A stretch of DNA of 35,689 nucleotides from an uncultured delta proteobacterium (lineage in GTDB: Bacteria > Myxococcota_A > Polyangia > Polyangiales > Polyangiaceae), in contig CAIVJW010000203.1 in NCBI GenBank assembly GCA_903906315.1, positions 1 to 35,689 of the forward strand, read 5' to 3'. The position numbers and the translations under genes were made by a program. The notes under the pieces are model-generated. The model was not told the DNA's origin, ran no database searches, and worked only from the letters and a program-made list of their open reading frames with translations. Positions 7,684 to 20,575 of this stretch are shown piece after piece; within the stretch, counting starts at the first letter, position 1; the number at the start of each line of letters is the position of its first letter.

Positions 7684-9771
7684 TCACTTGCCCTTCTTCG
7701 CCTGCTCTTCGCGCGTCTTCTTGATGAGCTCCTCCGCGAGGGCGCCCGGGAGCGCCATGTAGCGGGAGAACTCCATCGTGAACTCGGCCTTGCCCTGCGT
7801 CGCCGACCGCAGGACGGTCGAGAAGCCGAACATCTCCGAGAGCGGCACCTCGGCCTCGACGCGCGAGAAGCCATCGCCCTCGGTCGTGCCGATGATGATG
7901 CCGCGGCGCTGCATGAGGATCCCGACGATACCGCCCTGGTACTCGCTCGGCCCCTCGGAGGCGACCTTCATCACGGGCTCGAGGATCTGCGGGCCCGCCT
8001 TCGGGTAGGACTCGCGCCAGGCGCCGCGCGCGGCCTCCTGGAAGGCGATGTCCGAGGAGTCGACCGCGTGCGATCCGCCGTCGTTCAGGGTCACGGACAC
8101 GCCCGTCATGGGCGCGCCGATGACGAGGCCCTTGGCCATCATCGACTTGAAGCCCTTGTCGACGGCCGGGATGAACTCCTTGGGGATCGATCCGCCGGAG
8201 ATGTCGTCCTCGAACTGGTACACCCCGTCGGCCCACGGCTCGATGAAGCCGAGCACCTTGCCGTACTGGCCGGAGCCGCCGGTCTGCTTCTTGTGCGTGT
8301 AGCTGAACTCGACGCGCCTCGTGATCGTCTCGCGGTACGCGACGCGCGGGGGGCTCGTGAGGACCTCGGCGCCGTACTCGCGCTTCATGCGCTCGATGTA
8401 GACGTCGAGGTGCAGCTCGCCCATCCCGCTGACGATGGTCTCGTTGCTCTCCGGGTCGAGGCCGACGCGGAACGTCGGGTCCTCCTTCGTGAAGCGACGG
8501 AGGGCCTTCGACATGTTCGTCTGGGCCTTGTTGTCCTTCGGCGTGACCGTGAGCGAGATGACCGGCTCCGGCACGTGCATGGACGTCATCGCGACGCTCA
8601 GCGTGCCGTCGGTGAACGTGTCGCCCGAGTTGCAGTCGATGCCGAACATCGCGACGATGTCACCCGACGACGAGATGTCGATCTCCTCCATCTCGTCGGA
8701 GTGCATGCGCACCAGGCGGCCGACCTTGTGGCGCTTGCCCGTGCGGGTGTTCGTGATCTCCTTGCCCTTCGCCAGCGTGCCCTGGTAGACGCGCATGTAG
8801 GAGAGCTGGCCGAACCGGCCGTCCTCGAGCTTGAAGGCGAGCGTGACGAGGGGAGCCTCGGGGTCGCTCGTGAGGGTGATCTTCGCCTCGTCCTTCTCGA
8901 GATCGACGGCGTTGTTGGTCACGTCCATCGGGCTGGGCAGGTAGCTGCCGACGCCATCGAGGAGGATCTGGATGGCCTTGTTCTTGTAGGCCGACCCGAT
9001 CATCACCGGGCAGATCTGGAGCTTGATCGTCGCCTGGCGGATGGCCTCCTGGACGATCTCCTCGGTGACCTTCTCCTCGAGGATCGCCTCGGTGAGCGCG
9101 TCGGAGAACATCGAGAGCCCGTCGAGCATCTCGTCACGGGCCTTCTTCGCCTCGGCCTCCATGTCGGCGGGGACCGCGCCCTCGATGATGTTCTCGCCGT
9201 TCGCGCCCTCGAAGCGGTACGACCTCATGCCGACCAGATCGACGATGCCCTCGAACTTGTCCTCGAGGCCGATCGGCAGGTGCAAGAGCACCGGGTTGAG
9301 GTTCAGCTTCTCGCGCAGCTGGTCACGCACGCGCAGCGGGTTGGCGCCGGCGCGGTCGCACTTGTTGACGAAGGCGATGCGCGGGACGCCGTAGCGGCGC
9401 ATCTGGCGATCGACCGTCAGCGACTGCGACTGCACGCCGGCGACCGCGCACAGCACGAGGATCGCGCCGTCGAGCACGCGGAGCGCGCGCTCCACCTCGA
9501 TGGTGAAGTCGACGTGCCCGGGCGTGTCGATGATGTTGACGTGAAAGCCCTTCCACGTGCAGTGCGTGGCGGCAGACTGGATGGTGATCCCGCGCTCTCG
9601 CTCGAGGTCCATCGAGTCCATCTTGGCGCCGACGCCGTCCTTGCCCTTCACGTCGTGAATGGCGTGAATGCGCTTCGTGTAGAAGAGGATGCGCTCGGTC
9701 AGCGTCGTCTTGCCCGAATCGATGTGGGCGCTGATGCCGATGTTGCGGAGCTTGGAAAGGTCGCTGATCAC
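7684..9771 (-). CDS. fusA: elongation factor G, spdEFG1/mtEFG1-like
   Basis: This 695-residue translational GTPase catalyses ribosomal translocation. The GTPase domain shows [18 protein letters not shown] (P-loop), [13 protein letters not shown] (switch I), DTPGHVDF (G3) and NKCDRAGAN (G4). Later domains include [49 protein letters not shown] and [33 protein letters not shown] and [18 protein letters not shown] point to the spdEFG1 type shared by spirochaetes, planctomycetes and deltaproteobacteria and ancestral to mitochondrial EFG1, rather than the str-operon EF-G. I chose the GTG at 9771 because GGAG lies 6 nt upstream; the longer reading frame has no conserved residues before it. It is not accompanied by rpsL, rpsG or tuf. 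Confidence 0.96.
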   Translation of the reverse strand: MISDLSKLRNIGISAHIDSGKTTLTERILFYTKRIHAIHDVKGKDGVGAKMDSMDLERERGITIQSAATHCTWKGFHVNIIDTPGHVDFTIEVERALRVLDGAILVLCAVAGVQSQSLTVDRQMRRYGVPRIAFVNKCDRAGANPLRVRDQLREKLNLNPVLLHLPIGLEDKFEGIVDLVGMRSYRFEGANGENIIEGAVPADMEAEAKKARDEMLDGLSMFSDALTEAILEEKVTEEIVQEAIRQATIKLQICPVMIGSAYKNKAIQILLDGVGSYLPSPMDVTNNAVDLEKDEAKITLTSDPEAPLVTLAFKLEDGRFGQLSYMRVYQGTLAKGKEITNTRTGKRHKVGRLVRMHSDEMEEIDISSSGDIVAMFGIDCNSGDTFTDGTLSVAMTSMHVPEPVISLTVTPKDNKAQTNMSKALRRFTKEDPTFRVGLDPESNETIVSGMGELHLDVYIERMKREYGAEVLTSPPRVAYRETITRRVEFSYTHKKQTGGSGQYGKVLGFIEPWADGVYQFEDDISGGSIPKEFIPAVDKGFKSMMAKGLVIGAPMTGVSVTLNDGGSHAVDSSDIAFQEAARGAWRESYPKAGPQILEPVMKVASEGPSEYQGGIVGILMQRRGIIIGTTEGDGFSRVEAEVPLSEMFGFSTVLRSATQGKAEFTMEFSRYMALPGALAEELIKKTREEQAKKGK

Positions 9772-9866
9772 GAGGGACTCCAGAATGCGCGAGAGGCTCA
9801 CGCCGTTCGAGGGGGCTCCGTTTCCGGATCCCCGGGCTCGAGCCTCACATCGAAAAATGCGCGCGC

Positions 9867-9896
9867 CATATAGTTCGGGGCCCAATTCCATGCCAG
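9867..9896 (-). promoter_or_regulatory. possible fusA promoter
   Basis: On the minus strand CTGGCA, an 18-nt spacer and TATATG lie about 95 nt before the fusA GTG, in an unusually AT-rich patch. Four of six bases match at each box. The rest of 9772-9989 holds no gene that I can support. Confidence 0.35.
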
Positions 9897-9989
9897 CGAA
9901 AAACGCGAGACCCCCTGGCGAGCCCCGCCGACCGAGGCCCCGGGCCGGCGCCGTCGCGACCGACGTCGGAGCGGATCGCCCCCGGATCG

Positions 9990-10877
9990 TCAGCGTCGCG
10001 CGGTCCCTCGGGCGGGCGATCCCGACGCCACATGGCCTCGGTCGCGGCCCCAGAGCCGCCCGAGGGAGTGGCCTACGATGAGCTTCGCGATGAGGTCGGT
10101 GCTGCCGTCCGTGAGGCCGGCCCCGACGCCCGCGTTGAGCTCCCAGCCGGCGAGCGCCAGCAGGTTGCCCGCGCCGAAGAGGTAGTGCTCCTGCTGGGCC
10201 AGGCGGGGCACGTGCTTCACCGGGCCGAGGCTCGCGTAGTACTCGACCCCGATCTCGGCGACGTCCGGGATGCGCAGGTACGCCGCCGCGGCCGGGGTGA
10301 GCTCCGGGCCCGCGCGCAGGCCCTCGCCGGCGAAGCCGACCTCGACGTTCGGGTTCAGGGCGAGCTTCACGAAGCGGGCCTCGTACGCGAGGATCGGGCG
10401 GATCTCGGCGCCGTAGCGGTCGGCGTCGAAGTAGCGGGGAACGGCGCCGATCTCGTAGTTGATGCCCAGCGTCCAGTGCGGGTCCCAGCCCTCCGGGGTC
10501 ACGAGCTTCGACCGGAGCTTGCCCCCGGCCCAGTAGAGCGTGTCGTCGAAGCGCGCGGCGACCTGGACGTACGCGCCGACCTCCCAGTACGGCGTGAGGC
10601 CGAGGGCGGGCTCGAGCGTGAAGTGGGCCTGCTTGTGCGTCGGGAGCTCCGGCCCCGGCCCCGCCGGCTGCGAGGGCGCGTGGTGGTAGTTCGCGTGCAG
10701 CTCGAGCGAGGCCTCGCCCGCCTGGTTGGTCGCGCCGTCGTAGACCTGGATCTCGAAGGGATCGAAGGCGAACGCAGGCGCGGCGGCAGTCGACAGGCAG
10801 ATCGCGACCGGCAGCGAAAGGCCGCGCCGCGCCCGGCGCGACGAGGGGGCGGATGCGCGCGGGGCGGCGGGGGGCAT
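9990..10877 (-). CDS. predicted outer-membrane beta-barrel protein
   Basis: This 295-residue protein has a basic N-terminus, a hydrophobic stretch ([18 protein letters not shown], about residues 20-37) and a likely signal-peptidase site before [11 protein letters not shown]. The rest alternates polar and aromatic residues as in beta-barrel strands ([71 protein letters not shown]). No specific family could be named; it resembles small outer-membrane proteins annotated as porins or transporters. The ATG at 10877 is directly behind a promoter whose -35 region is covered by a palindrome that looks like a Fur-family operator, suggesting metal-dependent control. A GC-rich tail ([15 protein letters not shown]) ends the protein. 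Confidence 0.7.
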   Translation of the reverse strand: MPPAAPRASAPSSRRARRGLSLPVAICLSTAAAPAFAFDPFEIQVYDGATNQAGEASLELHANYHHAPSQPAGPGPELPTHKQAHFTLEPALGLTPYWEVGAYVQVAARFDDTLYWAGGKLRSKLVTPEGWDPHWTLGINYEIGAVPRYFDADRYGAEIRPILAYEARFVKLALNPNVEVGFAGEGLRAGPELTPAAAAYLRIPDVAEIGVEYYASLGPVKHVPRLAQQEHYLFGAGNLLALAGWELNAGVGAGLTDGSTDLIAKLIVGHSLGRLWGRDRGHVASGSPARGTARR

Positions 10878-10883
10878 GGGGAA

Positions 10884-10912
10884 CCCATACCGTAATTGAA
10901 AGTCACTTTCAA
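10884..10912 (-). promoter_or_regulatory. promoter of the outer-membrane protein gene
   Basis: On the minus strand TTGAAA, a 17-nt spacer and TATGGG are followed 6 nt later by the ATG, implying a leaderless or nearly leaderless mRNA. The -35 box is one arm of the palindrome at 10896-10912. Confidence 0.5.
10896..10912. promoter_or_regulatory. 17-bp palindromic operator, Fur-box-like
   Basis: TTGAAAGT-C-ACTTTCAA is a perfect 8-1-8 inverted repeat. Its core TGAAAGT-n-ACTTTCA matches the 7-1-7 layout of Fur-family boxes (consensus near TGAWAAT-n-ATTWTCA). It overlaps the -35 box of the outer-membrane protein gene, so a bound repressor would block RNA polymerase. Confidence 0.6.
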
Positions 10913-10971
10913 CATGACCCCGAAGCGTCGAGGCTCTGCGGAAGGCGGGAGGCGGGCCTCGAACGGAGCGG

Positions 10972-11421
10972 CTAGAGCTTCTGCTGGATCCGCTCGCGGC
11001 CGAGCGTCTCGTCCCACTCGGCGCCGTAGCCGTCGTAGTGCACGCGGTAGCGCTCCTGGCCGATGATCCCGATGATCGTCGCCGGGTAGACGTGGCCGTG
11101 GAACTCGACCCGGACGCGATCGCCGACCTTGTAGACGTTGGTCTGGGCGGCCGCGAGCGCCTTGGCGCGCACCTTGGCGGGAGGCTCGGGCGCGACCGCC
11201 GGGCCCTCGACGACCTTCTTCACGCGGTCCTTGGCGACGACCTCGTCCCAGATGGTGTCGTAGCCGTCGTAGTGGACCCTGAATTTACTCGGCCCCTCGA
11301 TGGCCTGGATCATCGCCGGGTACTCCTGCCCCTCCCACTCGACGTAGACGTGGTCGCCGACGCCGTAGCGGCGCTTGCAGCCGGCGAGGACGAGGAGGGC
11401 CACGAGGCAGGCGCGGAGCAC
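10972..11421 (-). CDS. lipoprotein with two Tudor-like modules
   Basis: This ~149-residue protein has lipobox LVLAGC in a short signal peptide, then two homologous ~50-residue modules joined by a Pro/Ala/Lys linker. Module 1 is YGVGDHVYVEWEGQEYPAMI ... FRVHYDGYDTIWDE; module 2 is YKVGDRVRVEFHGHVYPATI ... YRVHYDGYGAEWDE. The VGDxVxVEW...YPAxI...YRVHYDGYxxxWDE pattern is that of the Tudor-knot/chromo-barrel (Agenet-like) fold, a small beta-barrel that in eukaryotes binds methylated histones. Outside the cytoplasm it must bind something else. I chose GTG 11421 (GGAGG just upstream, short signal peptide). An in-frame ATG at 11538 would add an implausibly long positively charged leader. The 258 nt before the gene hold nothing else that I can support. 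Confidence 0.8.
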   Translation of the reverse strand: MLRACLVALLVLAGCKRRYGVGDHVYVEWEGQEYPAMIQAIEGPSKFRVHYDGYDTIWDEVVAKDRVKKVVEGPAVAPEPPAKVRAKALAAAQTNVYKVGDRVRVEFHGHVYPATIIGIIGQERYRVHYDGYGAEWDETLGRERIQQKL

Positions 11422-11679
11422 CAGCCTCCGAAGGGCAGCGCCCGCGAGGCCGGTCCCCGCGACGGCTGGCGCACGGCCAGGACGCCTTGGGGACCAACCA
11501 CGTAGGCCGAGGACGGCGGTGCGCACGGTCGATGGCATACCGCCCGGTGGCGCACAGGGGCAAGCCGCACCGGCGAGAGCGATGCGCCTGCGACAGAGGG
11601 GGCCCGGCAGCGTCGCCTCCGGCCGTTGCGCCCGCGCGGCCGGACCGCGAACCCGGGGAGCGCTTCGGCGACGGTCGGG

Positions 11680-12762
11680 CTAGGCGGCCGTGAAGCCCAT
11701 GCGGTCGGCCACGTCGCGGTGCTTGTCGAGCCACTGCGCGATGCGCTCGCGCGTCGTCCGATAGGCATACTCGAGGATCGCCCGCCTCGCCCTCAGGTTG
11801 GCCGGGTTGTGCAGGAAGAGGAGCGCGTCCGTCGGCTCCGGCTCGAGCACGAGCACTTCCATGTTGCCCGCCGCGCGCACGGCCGCGACGTCCTGGTGCA
11901 GCCTCGCGTGGGCGCTGACGCGCATCGCCTGGTTGAAGACCCAGAGCGCGCCCTTGTCGCGGACGCTGTCGCGCACACCGTGACCGGTGGGCACCGCCCG
12001 GTTCTGCGTCGAGACGGGCACCATCGGGTTGACGACGATCGCGAGGTCGGCGCCCGTGTCCTCGGCGACGTCGACGTGCGCGACCTGGCCGAGGCCGCCG
12101 TCGATGTAGTGGTGATCGCCCACACGCACCGGCGAGAAGAACGGCGGCAGCGCGAGCGACGCGGCGCACGCCTCCGACACCGAGACGTCCTCGTAGCCGG
12201 GCGAGCCGAAGAGGACGCGCTCGCCGGAGTCGATGTCGTGCGCCGGGATGCGCAGGCGCCGCGGCATGGCGCGGAAGGTGTTGGGGATGGATCGGCGGCC
12301 GAAGAACTCGGCGAGGAAGCGCTCGTAGCGGTCGAGCGCGAAGACGCCGGCCGGGAGCGAGTCGTAGAGGCGCTCGATCTGCTCCCACAGCGCGAGGTGC
12401 GAGGGCTCCTCGGGCGCGATCGGGTCGCGCGAGGCGAGGTGCAGGAACGCGTGCCGCAGGGCGACGAAGCCCGTGCCGAGCGTGCGCTGCCACTCGCCGA
12501 GGTCGATGTGGAAGACGTGGCCGCGCTCGAGCGGGAAGAAGTTGTCGACCGGGTCGAGGAGCGCGCGGTAGATGCGGTCGATCGGGATGCCGCCCGCGAT
12601 CGCGGCCGCGACCGTCGCGCCGGTGGAGTGCCCGAGGTAGAGCGAGAACGCCTGCCCGTCGATGCCCTCGATGCCGTCCTCGAGCGCGGCCAGGGCGCCG
12701 ACCTGATAGAGCGCGCCCGTGAGGCCGCCCCCGGGCAGACAGAGAGCGCAGCGGAGCTTCAT
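11680..12762 (-). CDS. patatin-like phospholipase
   Basis: This 360-residue serine hydrolase has the patatin layout: oxyanion loop LPGGGLTGALYQVGAL (about residues 9-24), nucleophile elbow GHSTG with Ser46, and catalytic Asp221 in YIDGGLGQ. Such enzymes hydrolyse phospholipid or other acyl esters with a Ser-Asp dyad. The N-terminus is MKLRCALCLPGGG, so no signal peptide is seen and it should act in the cytoplasm or at the inner membrane. The ATG overlaps the TGA of the upstream CPBP gene (ATGA), so the pair is translationally coupled in an operon that starts with nadB. An extended C-terminal part (about 250-360) is typical of bacterial patatins. Confidence 0.9.
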   Translation of the reverse strand: MKLRCALCLPGGGLTGALYQVGALAALEDGIEGIDGQAFSLYLGHSTGATVAAAIAGGIPIDRIYRALLDPVDNFFPLERGHVFHIDLGEWQRTLGTGFVALRHAFLHLASRDPIAPEEPSHLALWEQIERLYDSLPAGVFALDRYERFLAEFFGRRSIPNTFRAMPRRLRIPAHDIDSGERVLFGSPGYEDVSVSEACAASLALPPFFSPVRVGDHHYIDGGLGQVAHVDVAEDTGADLAIVVNPMVPVSTQNRAVPTGHGVRDSVRDKGALWVFNQAMRVSAHARLHQDVAAVRAAGNMEVLVLEPEPTDALLFLHNPANLRARRAILEYAYRTTRERIAQWLDKHRDVADRMGFTAA

Positions 12763-13667
12763 CGGTTGTCGTTCTCCTGGGCGCGCGCGGCGTCCGCGGT
12801 CCTCGTGGCGACGAGGCGGATGACGTAGACGATCACGGCCGCGAAGGCCGTCGAGGCGAGGATGGCGGGGAGGGCCGCGGGGTGCTTCGCGGCCTCCTCG
12901 GGCTTCGCCGAGGCGAGCACCGAGTAGAACGGCACGGCGTTGAAGGTGGCGTGCAGGAGCACCGAGGGGACGAGCGACCCGCTCGCGACGCGCATCAGGC
13001 CGAGCGCTACGCCGACGACCGCGATGGGCGCCCACATCTGCCAGCCGTCGTGCGCGAGGGCGAAGAGCGCGGCCGTCGCGACGACCGAGGCGCCGAGGGT
13101 GTGCGCGCGACGCAGCGGCGAGAGCAGCGCGCCGCGGAAGAAGACCTCCTCGAGCAGCGGGCCGGCGAGCACGATGATGAGGCCGAGGACGACGCGCTTC
13201 GGCGTGCTCGACGCGAGCAGGAGCTCGACGAGGCGGTCCTCGTGGCCCGGGGCGCTCGGGTAGCGGCTCTCGAGGAAGTCGTAGAGCGAGTTGACCGGCA
13301 CCACGAGCGCCAGGCCGAGGAGCAGGCCGAGCGGGTAGAACGCGGGGTGGGTGGCTCGAAAACCGAGGATCTCGCGGATGGATCCCTGCGGCGCATGCAC
13401 GCGCAGGATGACGAGGAAGCCCGCGAGGTACGCGACGAGCTGGCAGGCGAAGCCGTTGACGAGGTCGCTGGCGGCGCCGGGGCGGAGCGTGACCGTGAGC
13501 GCCGCGAGGAGGTGGAAGAGGAGCGTCGTGCCGAAGGCGTAGGCGGCGGCGGCGACGGCGGTCATCGGCCGCGCGATGAGCGGCTCGCGCCCCGGCGGCC
13601 GCGACGGCTTGAGCGGGACGGGCGGCGGCGGCGGATCGGAAGTGTAGGCGGGCTTCGGCTCGAGCAT
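12759..13667 (-). CDS. CPBP-family intramembrane metalloprotease
   Basis: This 302-residue polytopic protein has a proline-rich cytosolic N-terminus (about residues 1-33) and about eight hydrophobic segments. The three CPBP (CAAX protease and bacteriocin-processing) motifs are present: EEVFFRG with Glu173, Glu174 and Arg178; FALAHDGWQM with His206; and HATFN with His239 and Asn243. Family members are Rce1-like membrane glutamate or metallo-proteases acting on prenylated proteins, signal peptides or bacteriocins, and the substrate here is unknown. It starts 3 nt after the nadB stop and overlaps the patatin start by 4 nt. The set nadB-CPBP-patatin is therefore one transcript, although the functional link to NAD synthesis is not obvious. 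Confidence 0.92.
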   Translation of the reverse strand: MLEPKPAYTSDPPPPPVPLKPSRPPGREPLIARPMTAVAAAAYAFGTTLLFHLLAALTVTLRPGAASDLVNGFACQLVAYLAGFLVILRVHAPQGSIREILGFRATHPAFYPLGLLLGLALVVPVNSLYDFLESRYPSAPGHEDRLVELLLASSTPKRVVLGLIIVLAGPLLEEVFFRGALLSPLRRAHTLGASVVATAALFALAHDGWQMWAPIAVVGVALGLMRVASGSLVPSVLLHATFNAVPFYSVLASAKPEEAAKHPAALPAILASTAFAAVIVYVIRLVATRTADAARAQENDNR

Positions 13668-13670
13668 CCG

Positions 13671-15281
13671 CTAACGACCCCGCTGGTAGGGCGCGACGCC
13701 GCGCTTGACGAGCGTGTCGGCCGCGTACCGTTCGCTGGTCTCGGGGTAGTCGATCGTCGTGTGCAGACCACGGCTCTCATGGCGCGAGGCCGCGGATCCG
13801 ACGATGAGCTCGGCGACCGTCGCGATGTTCCGGAGCTCGAGCAGGTCGCGCGTCACGAGGTGCTTCCAGTAGTACTCGCGGCACTCCTCCTGCAGGAGCG
13901 CGATGCGCCGCGCAGCCCGCCGCAGGCGCGCGTTCGACCGGACGATGCCGACGTAGTTCCACATCGTGCGGCGGAGCTCGTCCCAGTTGTGCGCGACGAC
14001 CACGGCCTCGTCGCTCGGCGCCGCGTCGCCCGTCTGCCACTCGGGCACCTCCGGCATCGGGGCCTGCCGCAGCTCGCCGATCGTCGCCGCGAGGCGATCG
14101 GCGGTGCGGTGGCCGAAGACGAGGCCCTCGAGCAGCGAGTTCGACGCCAGGCGGTTCGCCCCGTGCAGGCCCGTGAACGCGCACTCGCCGATCGCGAAAA
14201 GGCCTGGGATCGTGGTGCGCCCGTGCAGATCGGTCGAGACGCCGCCGCACATGAAGTGGGCCGCGGGCACGACGGGGATGGGCTGCGTCGTGATGTCGAT
14301 GCCGAAGCGCAGGCACTCCGAGTACACGGTCGGGAAGTGCTCCTTGAGGAAGCTCGCGGGCCGGTGCGTGAGGTCGAGCAGCACGTAGTCCGATCCGGTG
14401 CGCTTGAGCTCGAAGTCGATGGCGCGGGCGACGACGTCGCGCGTCGCGAGGTCCTTGCGCGGGTCGTGCTTCTCCATGAACGCCGTGCCGTCGGGCAGGC
14501 GCAGAATCCCGCCCTCGCCGCGCACGGCCTCGGTGATGAGGAAGCGCCGCGCCTGCGGGTGGAAGAGGGCGGTCGGGTGGAACTGGTAGAACTCCATGTT
14601 CCCGATCTCGGCGCCGGCGCGGTAGGCCATCGCGACCCCGTCGCCGGTCGCGACGTCGGGGTTGGTCGTGTAGAGGTAGACCTTGCCCGCGCCGCCGGTG
14701 GCCAGGATGGTCGCGCGCGCGAGGTAGGTCTCGACCTTCGCGCCCGGCGTCGTCTCGTCGAGCACGTAGGCGCCCACGCACGCGTCCGGCCCGCCGAAGC
14801 GCGACAGGGTGATGAGGTCGATCGCCATGTGGTGCTCGAGCACGCGGAGGTTCGGGTGCGCGCGCACCTGCTCGAGCAGCGCGCGCTCGACCTCGCGGCC
14901 GGTGAAGTCGGCCTTGTGCACGACGCGCCGGGCCGAGTGGCCGCCCTCGCGGTGCAGCGCGATCGACTCGCCGTCGCGGTCGAAGCGCGCGCCGCGGTCG
15001 ATGAGCTCGGCCACGCGCTCGGGGCCCTCGCGCGCGCAGAGGTCGGCGACGACCTCGTGGGTGAGCCCGCCGCCGGCGATGAGCGTGTCGCGGACGTGGG
15101 CCTCCGCGGTGTCGTCGGCGCCGAGCACCGCGGCGATGCCGCCCTGGGCGTACCGGGTGTTCGACTCCTCCGCGTCGCGCTTGGTCACGATGAGGACCTC
15201 GCCGTGCCGGGCCGCGTCGAGCGCGAACGTCAGCCCCGCCACGCCGCTGCCGAGCACGAGGAAATCGGTCGAGGTCGCCAC
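13671..15281 (-). CDS. nadB: L-aspartate oxidase
   Basis: This 536-residue flavoprotein oxidises L-aspartate to iminoaspartate, the first step of de novo NAD synthesis. The FAD-binding GxGxxG-like segment LVLGSGVAGLTFALDAA is at residues ~8-24. Family signatures follow: NTRYAQGGIAAVLG, HSARRVVHKADFTGREVE, GGAGKVYLYTTNP, MEFYQFHPTAL, ITEAVRGEGGIL, CGGVSTDLHGRTTIPGLFAIGECAFTGLHGANRLASNSLLEGLVFG, and the C-terminal helical domain with ELRNIATVAELIV. The length is normal. Partners nadA and nadC are not in the window. The start is GTG with tandem TAGGGT boxes just upstream, consistent with a leaderless mRNA. It heads the operon with the CPBP and patatin genes. Confidence 0.96.
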   Translation of the reverse strand: MATSTDFLVLGSGVAGLTFALDAARHGEVLIVTKRDAEESNTRYAQGGIAAVLGADDTAEAHVRDTLIAGGGLTHEVVADLCAREGPERVAELIDRGARFDRDGESIALHREGGHSARRVVHKADFTGREVERALLEQVRAHPNLRVLEHHMAIDLITLSRFGGPDACVGAYVLDETTPGAKVETYLARATILATGGAGKVYLYTTNPDVATGDGVAMAYRAGAEIGNMEFYQFHPTALFHPQARRFLITEAVRGEGGILRLPDGTAFMEKHDPRKDLATRDVVARAIDFELKRTGSDYVLLDLTHRPASFLKEHFPTVYSECLRFGIDITTQPIPVVPAAHFMCGGVSTDLHGRTTIPGLFAIGECAFTGLHGANRLASNSLLEGLVFGHRTADRLAATIGELRQAPMPEVPEWQTGDAAPSDEAVVVAHNWDELRRTMWNYVGIVRSNARLRRAARRIALLQEECREYYWKHLVTRDLLELRNIATVAELIVGSAASRHESRGLHTTIDYPETSERYAADTLVKRGVAPYQRGR

Positions 15282-15288
15282 GGTAGAA

Positions 15289-15299
15289 ACCCTACCCTA
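15289..15299 (-). promoter_or_regulatory. tandem TAGGGT -10-like boxes ahead of nadB
   Basis: On the minus strand two overlapping TAGGGT hexamers occur, and the nearer one ends 7 nt before the nadB GTG. No ribosome-binding site fits between. A 5-bp inverted repeat (GGTAG/CTACC, 15282-15296) also covers the site. Confidence 0.4.
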
Positions 15300-15418
15300 C
15301 TCCGGCCCGAGGCTCCCGTGCGGCGTGGCGCGTCGCGGGCTACGCGCCGGCCCCTCGCGCGCCGGGGAAAGCCCGCGCTCGCTCACGGCCCGGCGTCGAT
15401 CGCGGGGCGCCGTTGCGC

Positions 15419-15424
15419 TACCCT
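15419..15424 (+). promoter_or_regulatory. -10-like TACCCT ahead of the FHA-GGDEF gene
   Basis: GCGCTACCCT lies 9 nt before the ATG at 15434 with no ribosome-binding site between, the same arrangement as upstream of the DUF2914 lipoprotein gene. Confidence 0.4.
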
Positions 15425-15433
15425 CGATCCGCC

Positions 15434-16351
15434 ATGTCGAGCCGGCCACCGAGCAAGCGCCCGCCTCGCGACGGCGGCGAGACGATGATCGACACGCCGC
15501 TCGGCGGCGCCACGCCGCGCGACCGCGGCATGCTGACGATCACCGGCGGCCCGGCGGCGGGCCTCGTGGTCCCGCTCCGCGGTGTGGCCGACATCACGAT
15601 CGGGCGGTCCCCCGACTGCGCGGTCTCGATCGCCGACTCCAGCCTCTCGCGCGTCCACGCGCGCCTGGTTCACGTGGGATCCACCTTCGTCCTCAAGGAC
15701 GCGGGCAGCAAGAACGGCACGTTCGTCGACGGCCGGTCCGCGGCGCAGGCCCTCGCGCTCACCGACGGCGCGCGCATCCAGCTGAGCTCGCTCACGACGC
15801 TGCGCTTCGCGCTCGTCGACGCGAAGGAGGAGGAGGCGATGGCGCGCGCCTACGAGGCGACCCTGCGCGACGGCCTCACCGGCCTCTACAACCGGCGCCA
15901 CCTCGACCGCCTGCTCGAGGCCGAGGTCGCCGCCTACATTCGCGAGCGGCGGCCGACCTCGGTGGCGATGCTCGACATCGACCACTTCAAGCGCGTCAAC
16001 GACACGCACGGCCACGCGGCCGGCGACGCGGTGCTGCGCACGTACGCGACCACCGTCGCGGCGCTGCTCCGGCCCGACGACCTCTTCGCGCGCTACGGCG
16101 GCGAGGAGTTCACGATCGTGCTGCGCGACCGGACCGGCCCCGAGGCCGTCGCCTTCGCCGACTGGCTGCGCGCCGCCGTCGAGCAGACGCCCATCGCGTT
16201 CGGGAGCGTCGTCCTCCGGGTCACGTCGAGCTTCGGCGTCGCCGCGTTCGACGAGTGCCACCCGCTCGACAAGGACACGCCGGTGCGCCTCGCGGACGAG
16301 CGCCTCTACCGGGCCAAGCAGTCGGGCCGCAACCGCGTCGTCGGAGCCTGA
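15434..16351 (+). CDS. FHA-GGDEF diguanylate cyclase
   Basis: This 305-residue cytoplasmic protein has a Pro/Arg-rich tail (1-33), a forkhead-associated domain (about 35-128; IGRSPDCAVSIADSSLSRVHARL and GSKNGTFVDG are the phosphothreonine-binding core) and a GGDEF domain (about 140-305). The active site is intact: DIDHFKRVND, then GGEEF at residues 222-226, so cyclic-di-GMP synthesis from two GTP is expected. An inhibitory I-site RPDD at 213-216 lies exactly five residues before GGEEF, implying product feedback. The FHA domain suggests that activity or location depends on a Ser/Thr kinase, common in myxobacteria. An in-frame ATG at 15413 is possible, but the one at 15434 fits the -10-like box. 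It converges on the hybrid kinase gene. Confidence 0.95.
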   Translation: MSSRPPSKRPPRDGGETMIDTPLGGATPRDRGMLTITGGPAAGLVVPLRGVADITIGRSPDCAVSIADSSLSRVHARLVHVGSTFVLKDAGSKNGTFVDGRSAAQALALTDGARIQLSSLTTLRFALVDAKEEEAMARAYEATLRDGLTGLYNRRHLDRLLEAEVAAYIRERRPTSVAMLDIDHFKRVNDTHGHAAGDAVLRTYATTVAALLRPDDLFARYGGEEFTIVLRDRTGPEAVAFADWLRAAVEQTPIAFGSVVLRVTSSFGVAAFDECHPLDKDTPVRLADERLYRAKQSGRNRVVGA

Positions 16352-16378
16352 CGCGCGGCGCTCCGGCCGGCGCGCGAG

Positions 16379-20575
<4,197 letters not shown>

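Noticed and set aside
7684-9771. Possibility that this EF-G is a tetracycline-resistance-type ribosomal protection protein
   Set aside because: The conserved domain IV/V segments ([14 protein letters not shown]) and the full spdEFG1 signature fit a translocase, not TetM-type proteins.
8068-9873. 601-codon plus-strand frame opposite fusA
   Set aside because: It is antisense to a firmly identified EF-G and has no motif.
9689-10081. Small plus-strand frame before the outer-membrane protein gene
   Set aside because: Proline/arginine-rich without start signals, and it overlaps both neighbours on the opposite strand.
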